Shown here piece by piece: positions 53,797 to 62,186 of a DNA stretch of 64,000 nt; within the stretch, counting starts at the first letter, position 1; each line of letters begins with the position of its first letter. The notes beneath the pieces were generated by a model. That model worked only from the letters and a program-made list of their open reading frames with translations, had not been told where the DNA came from and did no database searches. Position numbers and translations under genes: made by a program. Location: the NCBI RefSeq assembly GCF_019048265.1, contig NZ_CP077311.1, positions 3,047,001 through 3,111,000 of the forward strand, read 5' to 3'. The stretch is from Aeromonas sp. FDAARGOS 1405 (GTDB lineage: Bacteria; Pseudomonadota; Gammaproteobacteria; Enterobacterales; Aeromonadaceae).

Positions 53797-54993
53797 ATGG
53801 ATCGGCACAGTTTTTATCCGTTGTTTTTACTGACCATTCTGATGGTTGCTGTGGGCCAGATGACCCAGACCCTCTATGTCCCCTCCATTCCCATGATGGC
53901 GGGGGACTTCAATGTGGCCTCGGGCCAGTTGCAGGCGGTGATGGCCTGTTACCTGATCCCCTATGGCCTCTCCCAGTTTGTCTACGGGCCGCTGTCGGAT
54001 CGCATCGGTCGTCGTCCGGTGCTGATCGTCGGCATGATGGTGTTTCTGGTGGGCACCCTGATCATTCAGGTCATCCCCCATTTTGCCGCCTTGCTGGTGG
54101 GCAGCTTTATTCAAGGATTGGGTACCGGGGCCGGTGGCGCCATGAGCCGTACCGTGATGCGCGATCGCTACAACGGCGCCGAACTCAACCGCGCCAACAG
54201 TCTGGTGAGCATGGGGGTGATCTTCTCCCCGCTGCTGGCACCGGTGCTGGGTGGCTGGCTGACCGAGCTGTTCAACTGGCGCGCCGGTTACTGGTTCTTG
54301 TTCGGTTTTGGTGCCGTAGCCACTCTGGCGATCATGGCCTGGTTTGGTGAGACGCTGCCTGCTGCTGCCCGTCAGCCGCTGCGCGTCGGTGCTGCCTATC
54401 GCCATGTGCTGGGCAACCCCAAGTTTCAGGGCAACCTGCTCTGCCTGATGGCGACCTTTGCCGGATTGGCGGTATTCGAGGCAGCAGCCGGTGTGCTGCT
54501 CGGCGATGTGCTGAAACTGAGCGCCCGTACCGTGAGCGTGCTGTTCGTGCTGCCGCTGCCCGGCTATCTGTTCGGTGCCTGGCTCTCTGCCAAGCTGAGC
54601 TTCCGTTTGACTCAGGGCAAACTGATGCGTCTTGGCATCGCCTTTCTGGCGCTCGGTTCTCTCATCATTCTGGTGCCGGGGTTGTTCGGGGTGGTGAGTG
54701 CCGCCTCGCTGGTCGGTGGTGCGGCCGTCTACTTCATCGGTAGTGGCATTCTCTACCCGACCGCCACTTCCTGTGCCATCGAGCCCTTCCCGGGTCAGGC
54801 CGGCACCGCGGGTGCCATTCTCGGCGGGATGCAGAATCTGGGAGCCGGTGTGGTGACCCTGCTGGCGGCCGGTTTCCCGATGACCGGTCAGGTGACTCTG
54901 GGGGCCATCATGACCCTGATGGTGCTGATCGTGGCGCTGAGTTTTGTCTGGCTGCGCCACCACGGCTCGCCGCACGAGCAGATGGCGATTTGA
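53797..54993 (+). CDS. emrD: Multidrug efflux MFS transporter EmrD
   Basis: A 12-helix proton-driven drug exporter. The 398-residue product follows E. coli EmrD closely as I recall it: VAVGQMTQTLYVPSI, YGPLSDRIGRRPVLIVGM, GTGAGGAMSRTVMRD, SPLLAPVLGGWL, FEAAAGVLLGDVLKLSARTVSVLFVLPLP, and PFPGQAGTAGAILGGMQNLGAG. Start at ATG 53797; an in-frame start at 53728 would add 23 residues. A terminator follows at 55013. Confidence 0.9.
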   Translation: MDRHSFYPLFLLTILMVAVGQMTQTLYVPSIPMMAGDFNVASGQLQAVMACYLIPYGLSQFVYGPLSDRIGRRPVLIVGMMVFLVGTLIIQVIPHFAALLVGSFIQGLGTGAGGAMSRTVMRDRYNGAELNRANSLVSMGVIFSPLLAPVLGGWLTELFNWRAGYWFLFGFGAVATLAIMAWFGETLPAAARQPLRVGAAYRHVLGNPKFQGNLLCLMATFAGLAVFEAAAGVLLGDVLKLSARTVSVLFVLPLPGYLFGAWLSAKLSFRLTQGKLMRLGIAFLALGSLIILVPGLFGVVSAASLVGGAAVYFIGSGILYPTATSCAIEPFPGQAGTAGAILGGMQNLGAGVVTLLAAGFPMTGQVTLGAIMTLMVLIVALSFVWLRHHGSPHEQMAI

Positions 54994-55012
54994 TGCCCGC
55001 GCTTGCTCTCTG

Positions 55013-55038
55013 AAAGCCCGCCTTCTGGCGGGCTTTTT
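55013..55038. terminator. Terminator between emrD and the LysR gene
   Basis: AAAGCCCGCC (55013-55022), loop TTCT, GGCGGGCTTT (55027-55036) with a T run to 55038. Serves emrD and, on the minus strand, possibly the convergent LysR gene. Confidence 0.88.
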
Positions 55039-55077
55039 CTTTGCCAGAACCGGATGCAGTCTACTGCTCGGCCTGCG

Positions 55078-55986
55078 TCAAGGCGCGTTTGCCGGTTCAC
55101 CTTCTGCTACCAGTTCAAGAAAGGCACGCATGGCGGGAGTGATGCTCTGCTGGCGGGTCAGAAAGGCGGTATGGCCGATATTCTTCAGCGGAGCGAGTGG
55201 CAGGCAAACGAGATCCGAGAGCTTGCTGGCAGAGCGGGCAAGGCCTGCGCTGACGATGGCCCAGCCCAGCCGGTGGCGTACGGCGCTGACCAGATGGAAC
55301 AGCGAGTCGGTCTCCAGTACCACGTTGAGCGAGAGCCCACCCTGCTCGGCGGCGCGATCCAGATATTGGCGAAATTGCATGGTGCGGCTGGGCAGCACCA
55401 ACGGCTGTTGCTGCAGTTCAGCAAGCGCAATGTCGCCGCTGTGCAGGTACAGATCCGCTTCGTCACGGTTCATCAGCACCGCCATCTGGTTGGCGCCTTG
55501 CGGGTAGACATGAAAGGCGCGCCGGCCAGCTCCGCCGGCGGGCTCATCAAATCCCAGTCCGATATCGCACTGATGCAGCTCCAGCTGTGATAGCAGGGCT
55601 TCGTTGCTGAGCACCGACAGGCGAATGACGATATCGGGATAGCGCTGCTTGCAGCGGGCGATAAACGGCATGATGTCGAGATTGGACTGGGGCACGATGC
55701 CGATGCGCAGGGTGCCGGAGAGTTCGCCCTGGAACAGCGCCAGCTCCTGCTTGAGAGCCTCCTGTTCCAGCAACATCCGTTCGGCATATTGGCGCACCAG
55801 CTCGCCCGCCTCGGTCAGGGCGACAAACTGGCTGGTGCGTACCACCAGATCGGTGCCGACACTCTTTTCCAGCGCGGTAATGCTGGCCGAGAGGGTGGGT
55901 TGGGTGATGTGGCAGGCTTTGGCCGCTTTGGCAAAATGCCGATGTTTGGCCAGCTCGTGAAAGTAGTGAAGTTGCTTGATGTTCAT
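55078..55986 (-). CDS. LysR-family transcriptional regulator
   Basis: The 302-residue product has the N-terminal LysR helix-turn-helix (MNIKQLHYFHELAKHRHFAKAAKACHITQPTLSASITALEKSVGTDLVVR) and a C-terminal periplasmic-binding-like effector domain starting LSGTLRIGIVPQSNLDIMPF. It is divergent from fdhD-ydeP, which suggests it controls them in response to an unknown small molecule. A strong inverted repeat lies between. Confidence 0.92.
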   Translation of the reverse strand: MNIKQLHYFHELAKHRHFAKAAKACHITQPTLSASITALEKSVGTDLVVRTSQFVALTEAGELVRQYAERMLLEQEALKQELALFQGELSGTLRIGIVPQSNLDIMPFIARCKQRYPDIVIRLSVLSNEALLSQLELHQCDIGLGFDEPAGGAGRRAFHVYPQGANQMAVLMNRDEADLYLHSGDIALAELQQQPLVLPSRTMQFRQYLDRAAEQGGLSLNVVLETDSLFHLVSAVRHRLGWAIVSAGLARSASKLSDLVCLPLAPLKNIGHTAFLTRQQSITPAMRAFLELVAEGEPANAP

Positions 55987-56014
55987 CTGGTTGTAGTGGA
56001 GGCAGTGGAACCGG

Positions 56015-56076
56015 CTATTGAAGAATTAATCAATTGAAAAAACATCTTCAATAGAACAACTCTATCAGGATATAGA
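56015..56076 (+). promoter_or_regulatory. Operator-like inverted repeat and promoter of fdhD-ydeP
   Basis: CTATTGAAGA (56015-56024) and TCTTCAATAG (56045-56054) are perfect 10-bp arms 20 bases apart. The right arm overlaps TTCAAT (56047-56052), which lies 18 bases before TATAGA (56071-56076), a plausible -35/-10 pair for fdhD. The left arm lies toward the divergent LysR start at 55986. Activator binding next to -35 is the usual LysR layout. Confidence 0.5.
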
Positions 56077-56147
56077 TTTATTTCATTGGTTTTGCGTCAG
56101 CCGCATCTCTAAACTTGAATGCAGTTTGCATTTTTAGGCCAACCTGC

Positions 56148-56945
56148 ATGCCTGCCCATTCTCCCGTCGCAACCCCCGCCAACTTGCCGTCACTGGATCA
56201 TCTGGTGGAAGAGGTAGCCGTCGCCATCAACATCAATGGCATCAACCATGCGGTGATGATGGCGACCCCGGACGATCTCGACGACTTTGCCGTCGGCTTT
56301 CTGTTTGGTGAGGGGATCATCCGGCATAACCACGAAGTCCACGACATTGAGATCGCGCCAGCCGAACAGGGTATTGTGCTGGATGTGACCATCGCCAACC
56401 GCTCTCTGGCCGCCCTGACCGAGCACAAGCGCCGGCTGACCGGGGTGACCGGTTGCGGCATCTGCGGCGTAGCGGCGGTGGAACAGGCGTTGCCCGCACT
56501 GTCGGTGTTACCTCTGACGCCACCGCTGGATGGGGCCTTGCTGGCGGGGCTGCGTCCGCATATCGCCCAGTGGCAGCTCAAGGGGCAGCAACACGGCGCC
56601 CTGCATGCGGCGCTGGCGCTGGATGCCGAGGGGCGGATCCTGCACTGCCGGGAAGATATCGGGCGCCACAATGCCCTCGACAAGCTGATCGGCCTGCTGC
56701 TGCGTCAGCAAAGTGTGTGCGACACCCTGGTGGTGACCAGCCGCTGCGGCAGCGAGCTGGTGCAAAAAGCCGCCCGTTTCGGTGCCCGTCATCTTATCTG
56801 CCTGGCATCGCCCAGCCAGTTGGCGATCAGGCTGGCCCTCAAATACAACCTCAACGTCGTTCATATTCCCAAGTTTGATGCCCCGGTCAGCTATTCGAGC
56901 TATCGCCCGGCGGATCCCATCGGAGAGTGCCATGAGTCATATTGA
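56148..56945 (+). CDS. fdhD: Formate dehydrogenase accessory protein FdhD
   Basis: FdhD passes sulfur from IscS to the molybdenum cofactor of formate dehydrogenases. The 265-residue product has DDLDDFAVGFLFGEGII, the Cys motif TGCGICG, REDIGRHNALDKLIG, SRCGSELVQKAA and AIRLALKYNLNVVHI. A TTG start at 56115 would add 11 residues. It overlaps the ydeP gene by 14 bases, matching their functional coupling. Confidence 0.93.
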   Translation: MPAHSPVATPANLPSLDHLVEEVAVAININGINHAVMMATPDDLDDFAVGFLFGEGIIRHNHEVHDIEIAPAEQGIVLDVTIANRSLAALTEHKRRLTGVTGCGICGVAAVEQALPALSVLPLTPPLDGALLAGLRPHIAQWQLKGQQHGALHAALALDAEGRILHCREDIGRHNALDKLIGLLLRQQSVCDTLVVTSRCGSELVQKAARFGARHLICLASPSQLAIRLALKYNLNVVHIPKFDAPVSYSSYRPADPIGECHESY

Positions 56946-59223
56946 AAAGCCCGCCAAAGCCGGCGGTTTTTCGTCCCTGCAATCCACCATGAAACAGGTG
57001 CTGCGCAGCCAGAAGACCCGTCAGAACATCAAGAACCTGCTGCGGGTCAACCAGACCGACGGCTTCGACTGCCCGGGTTGTGCCTGGGGTGACAACGACC
57101 ACGGCACCTTCCAGTTCTGTGAGAACGGCGCCAAGGCGGTGGCATGGGAGTCTACCGGCAAGACGGTAGGGGCCGAGTTTTTCGCCGCCCACTCGGTGCG
57201 CCAGCTGGCCAGCCAGAGCGACTACTGGCTCGAGTATCAGGGGCGGCTGACCGAGCCGATGCGCTACAACCCGGCGACCGATCACTATGAGCCGGTAAGC
57301 TGGGACGATGCCTTCACCCTGATTGCCGGCACTCTCAAGGGGCTGAATAGCCCGGATGAGGTGGAGTTCTACACCTCGGGACGTGCCAGCAACGAAGCTT
57401 CCTACCTCTATCAGCTGTTTGGCCGCCTGTTTGGTACCAACAACTTCCCCGACTGCTCCAACATGTGCCACGAGGCGAGCGGGGTAGCGCTGATCCAGTC
57501 GGTCGGTATCGGCAAGGGGACTGTGGTGCTGGATGACTTCGACCAGGCCGATGCGGTGTTTGTCTATGGCCAGAATCCGGGTACCAACCACCCACGCATG
57601 ATGAATGCCCTGCGCCAGGCGGCGCGTGGCGGCTGCAAGATCGTCAGCTTCAACAACTTGAAAGAGGTGGCGCTGGAGCGCTTCGCCAGCCCGCAGAGCC
57701 CGCTCGAGCTGCTGACCCCGGCTGCCACCACCATCAGCCACCAATACCTGACGCCGAAACTGGGTGGCGACATGGCCGCCATCCGTGGCATGGCCAAGTA
57801 CATCCTGGAAGAGGTGCCAGAGGCGGTGGAGCGCGACTTTATCGCCCGCCACACCCGCCACTTTGCCGAGTACGAGGCGCAGGTACGGGCCACCGACTGG
57901 GCGGCAATCGAGCAGCAATCCGGCCTGACTCGTGCCGACATCGTGCAGGCTGCCCGGGTCTTTGCCGCCAGCCAGCGCATCATCAGCTGCTGGGCAATGG
58001 GGGTGACCCAGCATCTGCACTCGGTCGATACCATTCGCGAAATCGTCAACCTGCACCTGATACGCGGCCAGATTGGCAAGCCGGGGGCGGGGCTCTGCCC
58101 GGTACGGGGTCACAGCAACGTGCAGGGCAACCGCACCATGGGGATTAACGAAAAGCCGACCGCTGCCTTTATCGACCGGCTCGAGCATCACCTGCAGGTA
58201 AGCCTGCCGAGGGCCCGCGGTCACAATGTTTACGAGGCACTCAAGGCATTGGACGAGGGCAAGAGCAAGGTGCTCATCTGTTTGGGTGGCAACCTGGCGG
58301 CAGCGGCGCCCGATACCGACTTCACCTACGGGGCGATGAAAAAGGCCGAGCTCAACGTGCAGATCAGCACCAAGCTCAACCGCAGCCATCTGCAGGTGGA
58401 CAAGGCTGCGCTGATCCTGCCCTGCCTTGGCCGTACCGAGCTCGATATCCAGCGCAGCGGCAACCAGAAGATCACGGTGGAGGACACCTTCAGCATGGTG
58501 CACGCCTCGACCGGCGCGGCAGAGCCGGTGTCGCCCCTCTGCCTCTCCGAGACTGATATCGTGGCGCGGATGGCTCACGCTACCGTGGGCAGCGAGCGGG
58601 TCGACTGGCTGGCTCTGCGCGATGACTATGCTCGAATTCGCGATCTTATCGAGCAGACCATCGCCGGCTTTGCCGATTTCAATGCCCGCATCCAGCAGCC
58701 GTGCGGTTTTCATCTCGATAACTCTGCGGCGCTGCTGACCTGGAATACTGCCAGCGGCAGCGCTGAGTTTCGTGCCAGCACCCTACCGCAATCAGTGCTG
58801 CCGGAGTGTACCCGCCATGCCGAGCAGATGGTTGATCAGCCGGTACTGCTGCTGCAGAGCCTGCGCTCTCACGATCAGTACAACACTACTATCTACGGTA
58901 TGGATGACCGCTATCGCGGCATCAAGGGACAGCGCAACGTGGTGTTCATGAACGAGGCGGATGCTCGCCAGCTTGGCTTTGCCGAAGGGGATCGGGTCGA
59001 TATGGCGGCCATCTGCAATGATGGGCGCGAGCGCATTGTTGCCGGATTCAACGTGGTGATCTACGAGATCCCGCGTGGCAACATCGCGGCCTACTATCCG
59101 GAAACCAACCCGCTGGTGCCTATCGACAGTATCGGTGCCGGCTCGTTTACCCCCACCTCCAAGTCCATTCCGGTACTGGTGACAGCCTCCCGCCAGCCGG
59201 AGAACCTGTTGCTGGTCAAATAA
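56932..59223 (+). CDS. YdeP-family molybdopterin oxidoreductase (FdhF-like)
   Basis: The 763-residue cytoplasmic protein is a molybdopterin oxidoreductase of the YdeP branch. An N-terminal DGFDCPGCAWGDNDHGTFQFCENGAKAVAWE Cys cluster (FeS-type), YTSGRASNEASYLYQLFGRLFGTNNFPDCSNMCHEASG, VFVYGQNPGTNHPRMM, GHSNVQGNRTMGI and C-terminal LQSLRSHDQYNTTIYGMDDRYRGIKGQRNVVFMNE are family blocks. In E. coli ydeP is linked to acid resistance; substrate unknown. A terminator follows at 59274. Confidence 0.9.
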   Translation: MSHIEKPAKAGGFSSLQSTMKQVLRSQKTRQNIKNLLRVNQTDGFDCPGCAWGDNDHGTFQFCENGAKAVAWESTGKTVGAEFFAAHSVRQLASQSDYWLEYQGRLTEPMRYNPATDHYEPVSWDDAFTLIAGTLKGLNSPDEVEFYTSGRASNEASYLYQLFGRLFGTNNFPDCSNMCHEASGVALIQSVGIGKGTVVLDDFDQADAVFVYGQNPGTNHPRMMNALRQAARGGCKIVSFNNLKEVALERFASPQSPLELLTPAATTISHQYLTPKLGGDMAAIRGMAKYILEEVPEAVERDFIARHTRHFAEYEAQVRATDWAAIEQQSGLTRADIVQAARVFAASQRIISCWAMGVTQHLHSVDTIREIVNLHLIRGQIGKPGAGLCPVRGHSNVQGNRTMGINEKPTAAFIDRLEHHLQVSLPRARGHNVYEALKALDEGKSKVLICLGGNLAAAAPDTDFTYGAMKKAELNVQISTKLNRSHLQVDKAALILPCLGRTELDIQRSGNQKITVEDTFSMVHASTGAAEPVSPLCLSETDIVARMAHATVGSERVDWLALRDDYARIRDLIEQTIAGFADFNARIQQPCGFHLDNSAALLTWNTASGSAEFRASTLPQSVLPECTRHAEQMVDQPVLLLQSLRSHDQYNTTIYGMDDRYRGIKGQRNVVFMNEADARQLGFAEGDRVDMAAICNDGRERIVAGFNVVIYEIPRGNIAAYYPETNPLVPIDSIGAGSFTPTSKSIPVLVTASRQPENLLLVK

Positions 59224-59273
59224 ACGGACTAACGCGGCTGGCTGCGCTCACAGTCTGTACTTTGAATGCCGTG

Positions 59274-59309
59274 ATGCCCCGGATGAACAGTTCATCCGGG
59301 GCATTTTTC
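59274..59309 (+). terminator. Terminator of the fdhD-ydeP operon
   Basis: ATGCCCCGGATGAA (59274-59287), loop CAG, TTCATCCGGGGCAT (59291-59304), a perfect 14-bp stem with a T run to 59308. Confidence 0.9.
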
Positions 59310-59354
59310 TGGTGTGCGAGGCAGGGGGCTGGTTGCGTGGACAGACAGGAAAAG

Positions 59355-59386
59355 AAAAAGCCCGTCACATGAGTGACGGGCTTTTT
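59355..59386. terminator. Bidirectional terminator after 6S RNA
   Basis: AAAAAGCCCGTCAC (59355-59368), loop ATGA, GTGACGGGCTTTTT (59373-59386), a perfect 14-bp stem with T runs on either strand. It lies at the 3' side of the minus-strand 6S RNA. Confidence 0.85.
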
Positions 59387-59392
59387 GCAGTT

Positions 59393-59577
59393 GGAACCCC
59401 GGAGATGCCGTTGCCGGTTTGGGCCCTTGAACCGTCGGTTCAAGGCGGGGTTCGGATCTGACCGCAGGCTTCTCGGTCGTGCCGAGCATGCGCAATAGCC
59501 AGAAGGCAGAACCCCTGTTTGGTATGAATATCGGCTCGGGGACTTGAACCGGCTGACAAACACCCCAGGGTATTTCA
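59393..59577 (-). ncRNA. ssrS: 6S RNA (SsrS)
   Basis: Read on the minus strand, the segment shares the conserved parts of E. coli 6S RNA as I recall it: GAGCCGATATTCATACC, GCATGCTCGG ... CCGAGAAGCCT, then CCTTGAACC and GGTTCAAGG, and a GGCATCTCC end. The 5' and 3' ends pair to close the long rod with an open central bubble, which mimics an open promoter and binds sigma-70 RNA polymerase. It lies just downstream of zapA, as in E. coli. End points are approximate. Confidence 0.9.
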
Positions 59578-59590
59578 AAACAGTTTGCGA

Positions 59591-59923
59591 TTAGGGCTGC
59601 TGCCCCTCTTCGCTGGAATCGCCATATTGACCGTGTTCGATCAAGGCCGCTTCGATGGTGCGCTGCAGCATCTTGATCCGCTTGTCCATGGTCTCAGAGT
59701 ATTGGTGGTTCTTCTCTTTTTCAAGACAGAGCTCATGGCAGAAATTAAGCGCCGCCATGACCGCCAATTGCTCGTTGCTGGAGACTTTGGAGCGTTGACG
59801 CAGGTCGATCAGTTTATCGGTCAGCTGGTCGGCGGCCTGGCGCAGGGCATCCTGCTGTCCCAAGGGACAGGATACCTTGTAGGGACGTCCCAAAATGACG
59901 ATTTCTACGGCCTCTGTGCTCAT
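59591..59923 (-). CDS. zapA: Cell division protein ZapA
   Basis: ZapA crosslinks FtsZ filaments at the division ring. The 110-residue product (E. coli 109) has VEIVILGRPYKVSCPLGQQDALRQAADQLTDKLIDLRQRSK and NEQLAVMAALNFCHELCLEK, then a C-terminal coiled coil. GAGGAAGG lies ahead of ATG 59923. 6S RNA follows on the same strand. Confidence 0.95.
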   Translation of the reverse strand: MSTEAVEIVILGRPYKVSCPLGQQDALRQAADQLTDKLIDLRQRSKVSSNEQLAVMAALNFCHELCLEKEKNHQYSETMDKRIKMLQRTIEAALIEHGQYGDSSEEGQQP

Positions 59924-60096
59924 GCCTTCCTCAATACGGCGGAGCTGATTTCCGCCTTTATCCACGTGGACAACTGGGCGGGACTATATAGCGCAGATAC
60001 ATAAGTTTCAAGGCCTTGCTGGCTCTGGAAGAGGGAGAATGCTAGGATCCTGACCATTAATTCTGCAAATTTGCCTGAACTTTGAGCGGATCCTCT

Positions 60097-60666
60097 ATGA
60101 GCAAAACAAACCCCCTTAAATATGCGGCTGTGGCCGACATCATGGAGCAGCATGAGCTGATGGCCAGTGCAGTCGAGGCCCATGGTGTGATCTGCGGTCT
60201 GGTGTGTGGTGGTGTGGCACTGGATGAGAAGAGCTGGGTCCCCCATTTCAACGATTTGGTGAACGACGGTTTCGGGCTGCCGGCCCCGGTGCGCCAGGTG
60301 ATGACCGATCTTTATCACAATGTGGTCGAGAGCCTGATGGCTCAAAAAGGGGTTGAACTGCTGTTGCCAAGCGATGATGCCCCCCTTGATGAGCGGATCG
60401 ATGCGCTGGTTGACTGGTCCCAGGCGTTTCTGGCCGGTTTCGGCGTGGTGCAGCAGGAGCTGTCGCGTGCGTCGGAAGAGCTGCAGGAGATGATCCAGGA
60501 TATCGCCAGCATCACTCAGGTCTCTGCCGAGTTCGATCAGGAAGATGACGAGAACGAAGCCTCCTTCCTGGTGCTCTACGAACACGTCAAGCTGGGGGTC
60601 ATGATGGCCTTTGAAGAGTTTGGCAAGCGCCCCGATACCCCGAGCGCGCCGCCGACCCTTCATTGA
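60097..60666 (+). CDS. ygfB: UPF0149/YgfB family protein
   Basis: The 189-residue acidic helical protein has SAVEAHGVICGLVCGGV near the N-terminus and a C-terminal ASFLVLYEHVKLGVMMAFEEF, the UPF0149 pattern. YgfB is linked to regulation in Pseudomonas but has no settled function. It is divergent from zapA as in E. coli. Terminator at 60701. Confidence 0.92.
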   Translation: MSKTNPLKYAAVADIMEQHELMASAVEAHGVICGLVCGGVALDEKSWVPHFNDLVNDGFGLPAPVRQVMTDLYHNVVESLMAQKGVELLLPSDDAPLDERIDALVDWSQAFLAGFGVVQQELSRASEELQEMIQDIASITQVSAEFDQEDDENEASFLVLYEHVKLGVMMAFEEFGKRPDTPSAPPTLH

Positions 60667-60700
60667 GGTGCGGGTCAACGAGACCCTTACTGAATCTGCA

Positions 60701-60725
60701 AGAGCGCCTGATGGCGCTCTTTTTT
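60701..60725 (+). terminator. Terminator of ygfB
   Basis: AGAGCGCC (60701-60708), loop TGAT, GGCGCTCT (60713-60720), T run to 60725. Confidence 0.88.
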
Positions 60726-60843
60726 ATTCCCTTGTGGTGGCTAACCCTGTGAGGTGCAACCGGTTTTTTGCCGGTGACCTCGCATTCGGCCAGCGGCTTT
60801 GTGATAGCATGAGGCCACCTTTTTCACTTCTTCCTCTCTGCTT

Positions 60844-62067
60844 ATGTCTCAATCTGATGTGCGACAGGTCGATGTCACCCTGGTCGGCGGTGGAATGAGC
60901 GGCGCCGTGCTGGCCCTCTCGCTGGCAGCCCAGCTTCGATCCGATGGCTCCCCCCTTGAGATCCTGCTGCTGGAGGCAAGCGTCCCCGAACAGCACACCC
61001 ATTCAGGGTTCGACGCCCGCGCCATTGCGCTCTCGGCCGGTACCTGTGATGCGCTGTTGCGACGCGGACTCTGGCCGCTGTTTGCCCCCCATTGCGCCCC
61101 CATTACCCAGATCCATGTCTCGGATCGGGGCCACTTCGGTCAGGCTCGCCTGTCGGCTGCCGAATACGGTCTGCCCGCGCTGGGCCAGGTGATCGAGCTT
61201 GCATCCGCTGGCAAGGAGCTGCAACGGGCGATGGCGGCCTCTCCCAATATCCGGGTCTGTTGTCCGGCCCGGGTGAGCGAGATTGCGCCCGATGAGGAGA
61301 AGGTGACCCTCACCCTCGAGAGCGGTGAACAGATTGAGACCCGCCTGCTGGTGGCGGCAGACGGCGGCAACTCCTTTGTGCGTCAGCACTTCAAGTTGCC
61401 GGTGACCCGCCACGACTTTGAGCAGCACGCCATCATCGCCACGGTCAAAACGGCGCAAGACCCAGAGGGACGCGCCTTCGAGCGTTTTACCGAAGGGGGG
61501 CCGCTGGCCCTGTTGCCGATGCAGGAGGGGCTCTCCTCACTGGTATGGAGCGTCGGGCAGCATGAGGTGGATGAGCTGATGGCCCTCGATGAGGCGGCGT
61601 TTCTTACCCGTCTGCAGCAGGCCTTTGGCTGGCGGCTCGGCCGCTTCGAGCGATGTGGCGTGCGTAATGTCTATCCGCTCATTCTGACCGCCTGCGACTA
61701 TCCGCTGGCCCAGCGTACCGTGCTGGTCGGTAATGCCGCCCACGCCCTGCACCCGATTGCCGGACAGGGCTTCAACCTCGGGATGCGGGATCTCGACCTG
61801 CTTACCGGCGCCGTAGCCAAGGCGTTGGCAGAGGGGGAGGATATCGGCAGCTGCAAGGTACTGAGTGGCTACTGGCAGCAGCGTCAGCGCGATCAGGAGC
61901 AGACCGTCTGGCTCACCTCTTCGCTGGCCCAGCTCTTCTCCAATGGTCACGATCCGCTGGTGGCGGGGCGCAATCTGGCGCTCACCCTGATGGGGCGATT
62001 CCCGTGCCTCAAGGCGCCGCTTGCCTCGCGCACCTTGGGCTTTGTCGCTGATGTGTGCGGCAACTAG
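60844..62067 (+). CDS. ubiH: 2-octaprenyl-6-methoxyphenol hydroxylase UbiH
   Basis: A flavin monooxygenase of ubiquinone synthesis (C1 hydroxylation). The 407-residue product has the FAD motif VDVTLVGGGMSGAVLALSLAAQL, FDARAIALSAGT, RLLVAADGGNSFVR and RTVLVGNAAHALHPIAGQGFNLGMRDL. In E. coli pepP lies between ygfB and ubiH; here ubiH follows ygfB after 177 bases with no pepP. Confidence 0.92.
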   Translation: MSQSDVRQVDVTLVGGGMSGAVLALSLAAQLRSDGSPLEILLLEASVPEQHTHSGFDARAIALSAGTCDALLRRGLWPLFAPHCAPITQIHVSDRGHFGQARLSAAEYGLPALGQVIELASAGKELQRAMAASPNIRVCCPARVSEIAPDEEKVTLTLESGEQIETRLLVAADGGNSFVRQHFKLPVTRHDFEQHAIIATVKTAQDPEGRAFERFTEGGPLALLPMQEGLSSLVWSVGQHEVDELMALDEAAFLTRLQQAFGWRLGRFERCGVRNVYPLILTACDYPLAQRTVLVGNAAHALHPIAGQGFNLGMRDLDLLTGAVAKALAEGEDIGSCKVLSGYWQQRQRDQEQTVWLTSSLAQLFSNGHDPLVAGRNLALTLMGRFPCLKAPLASRTLGFVADVCGN

Positions 62068-62186
62068 CCTGCACTTGTTGAGTGGAACCTGTTGACCACC
62101 ATTCGTTGATCAAAACCTATTGAATAAAGAGGTGATGCTTGCGGGCGTCCCCTCGCTGGCCAGCCGGTCAGCCCTGAAAGGATGAG

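Noticed and set aside
53827..54975. Minus-strand open frame of 382 codons
   Set aside because: His/Gln-rich shadow of emrD.
56887..58713. Long minus-strand open frame (608 codons)
   Set aside because: It lies antisense to ydeP, whose plus-strand protein has clear family motifs. High GC makes such shadow frames common.
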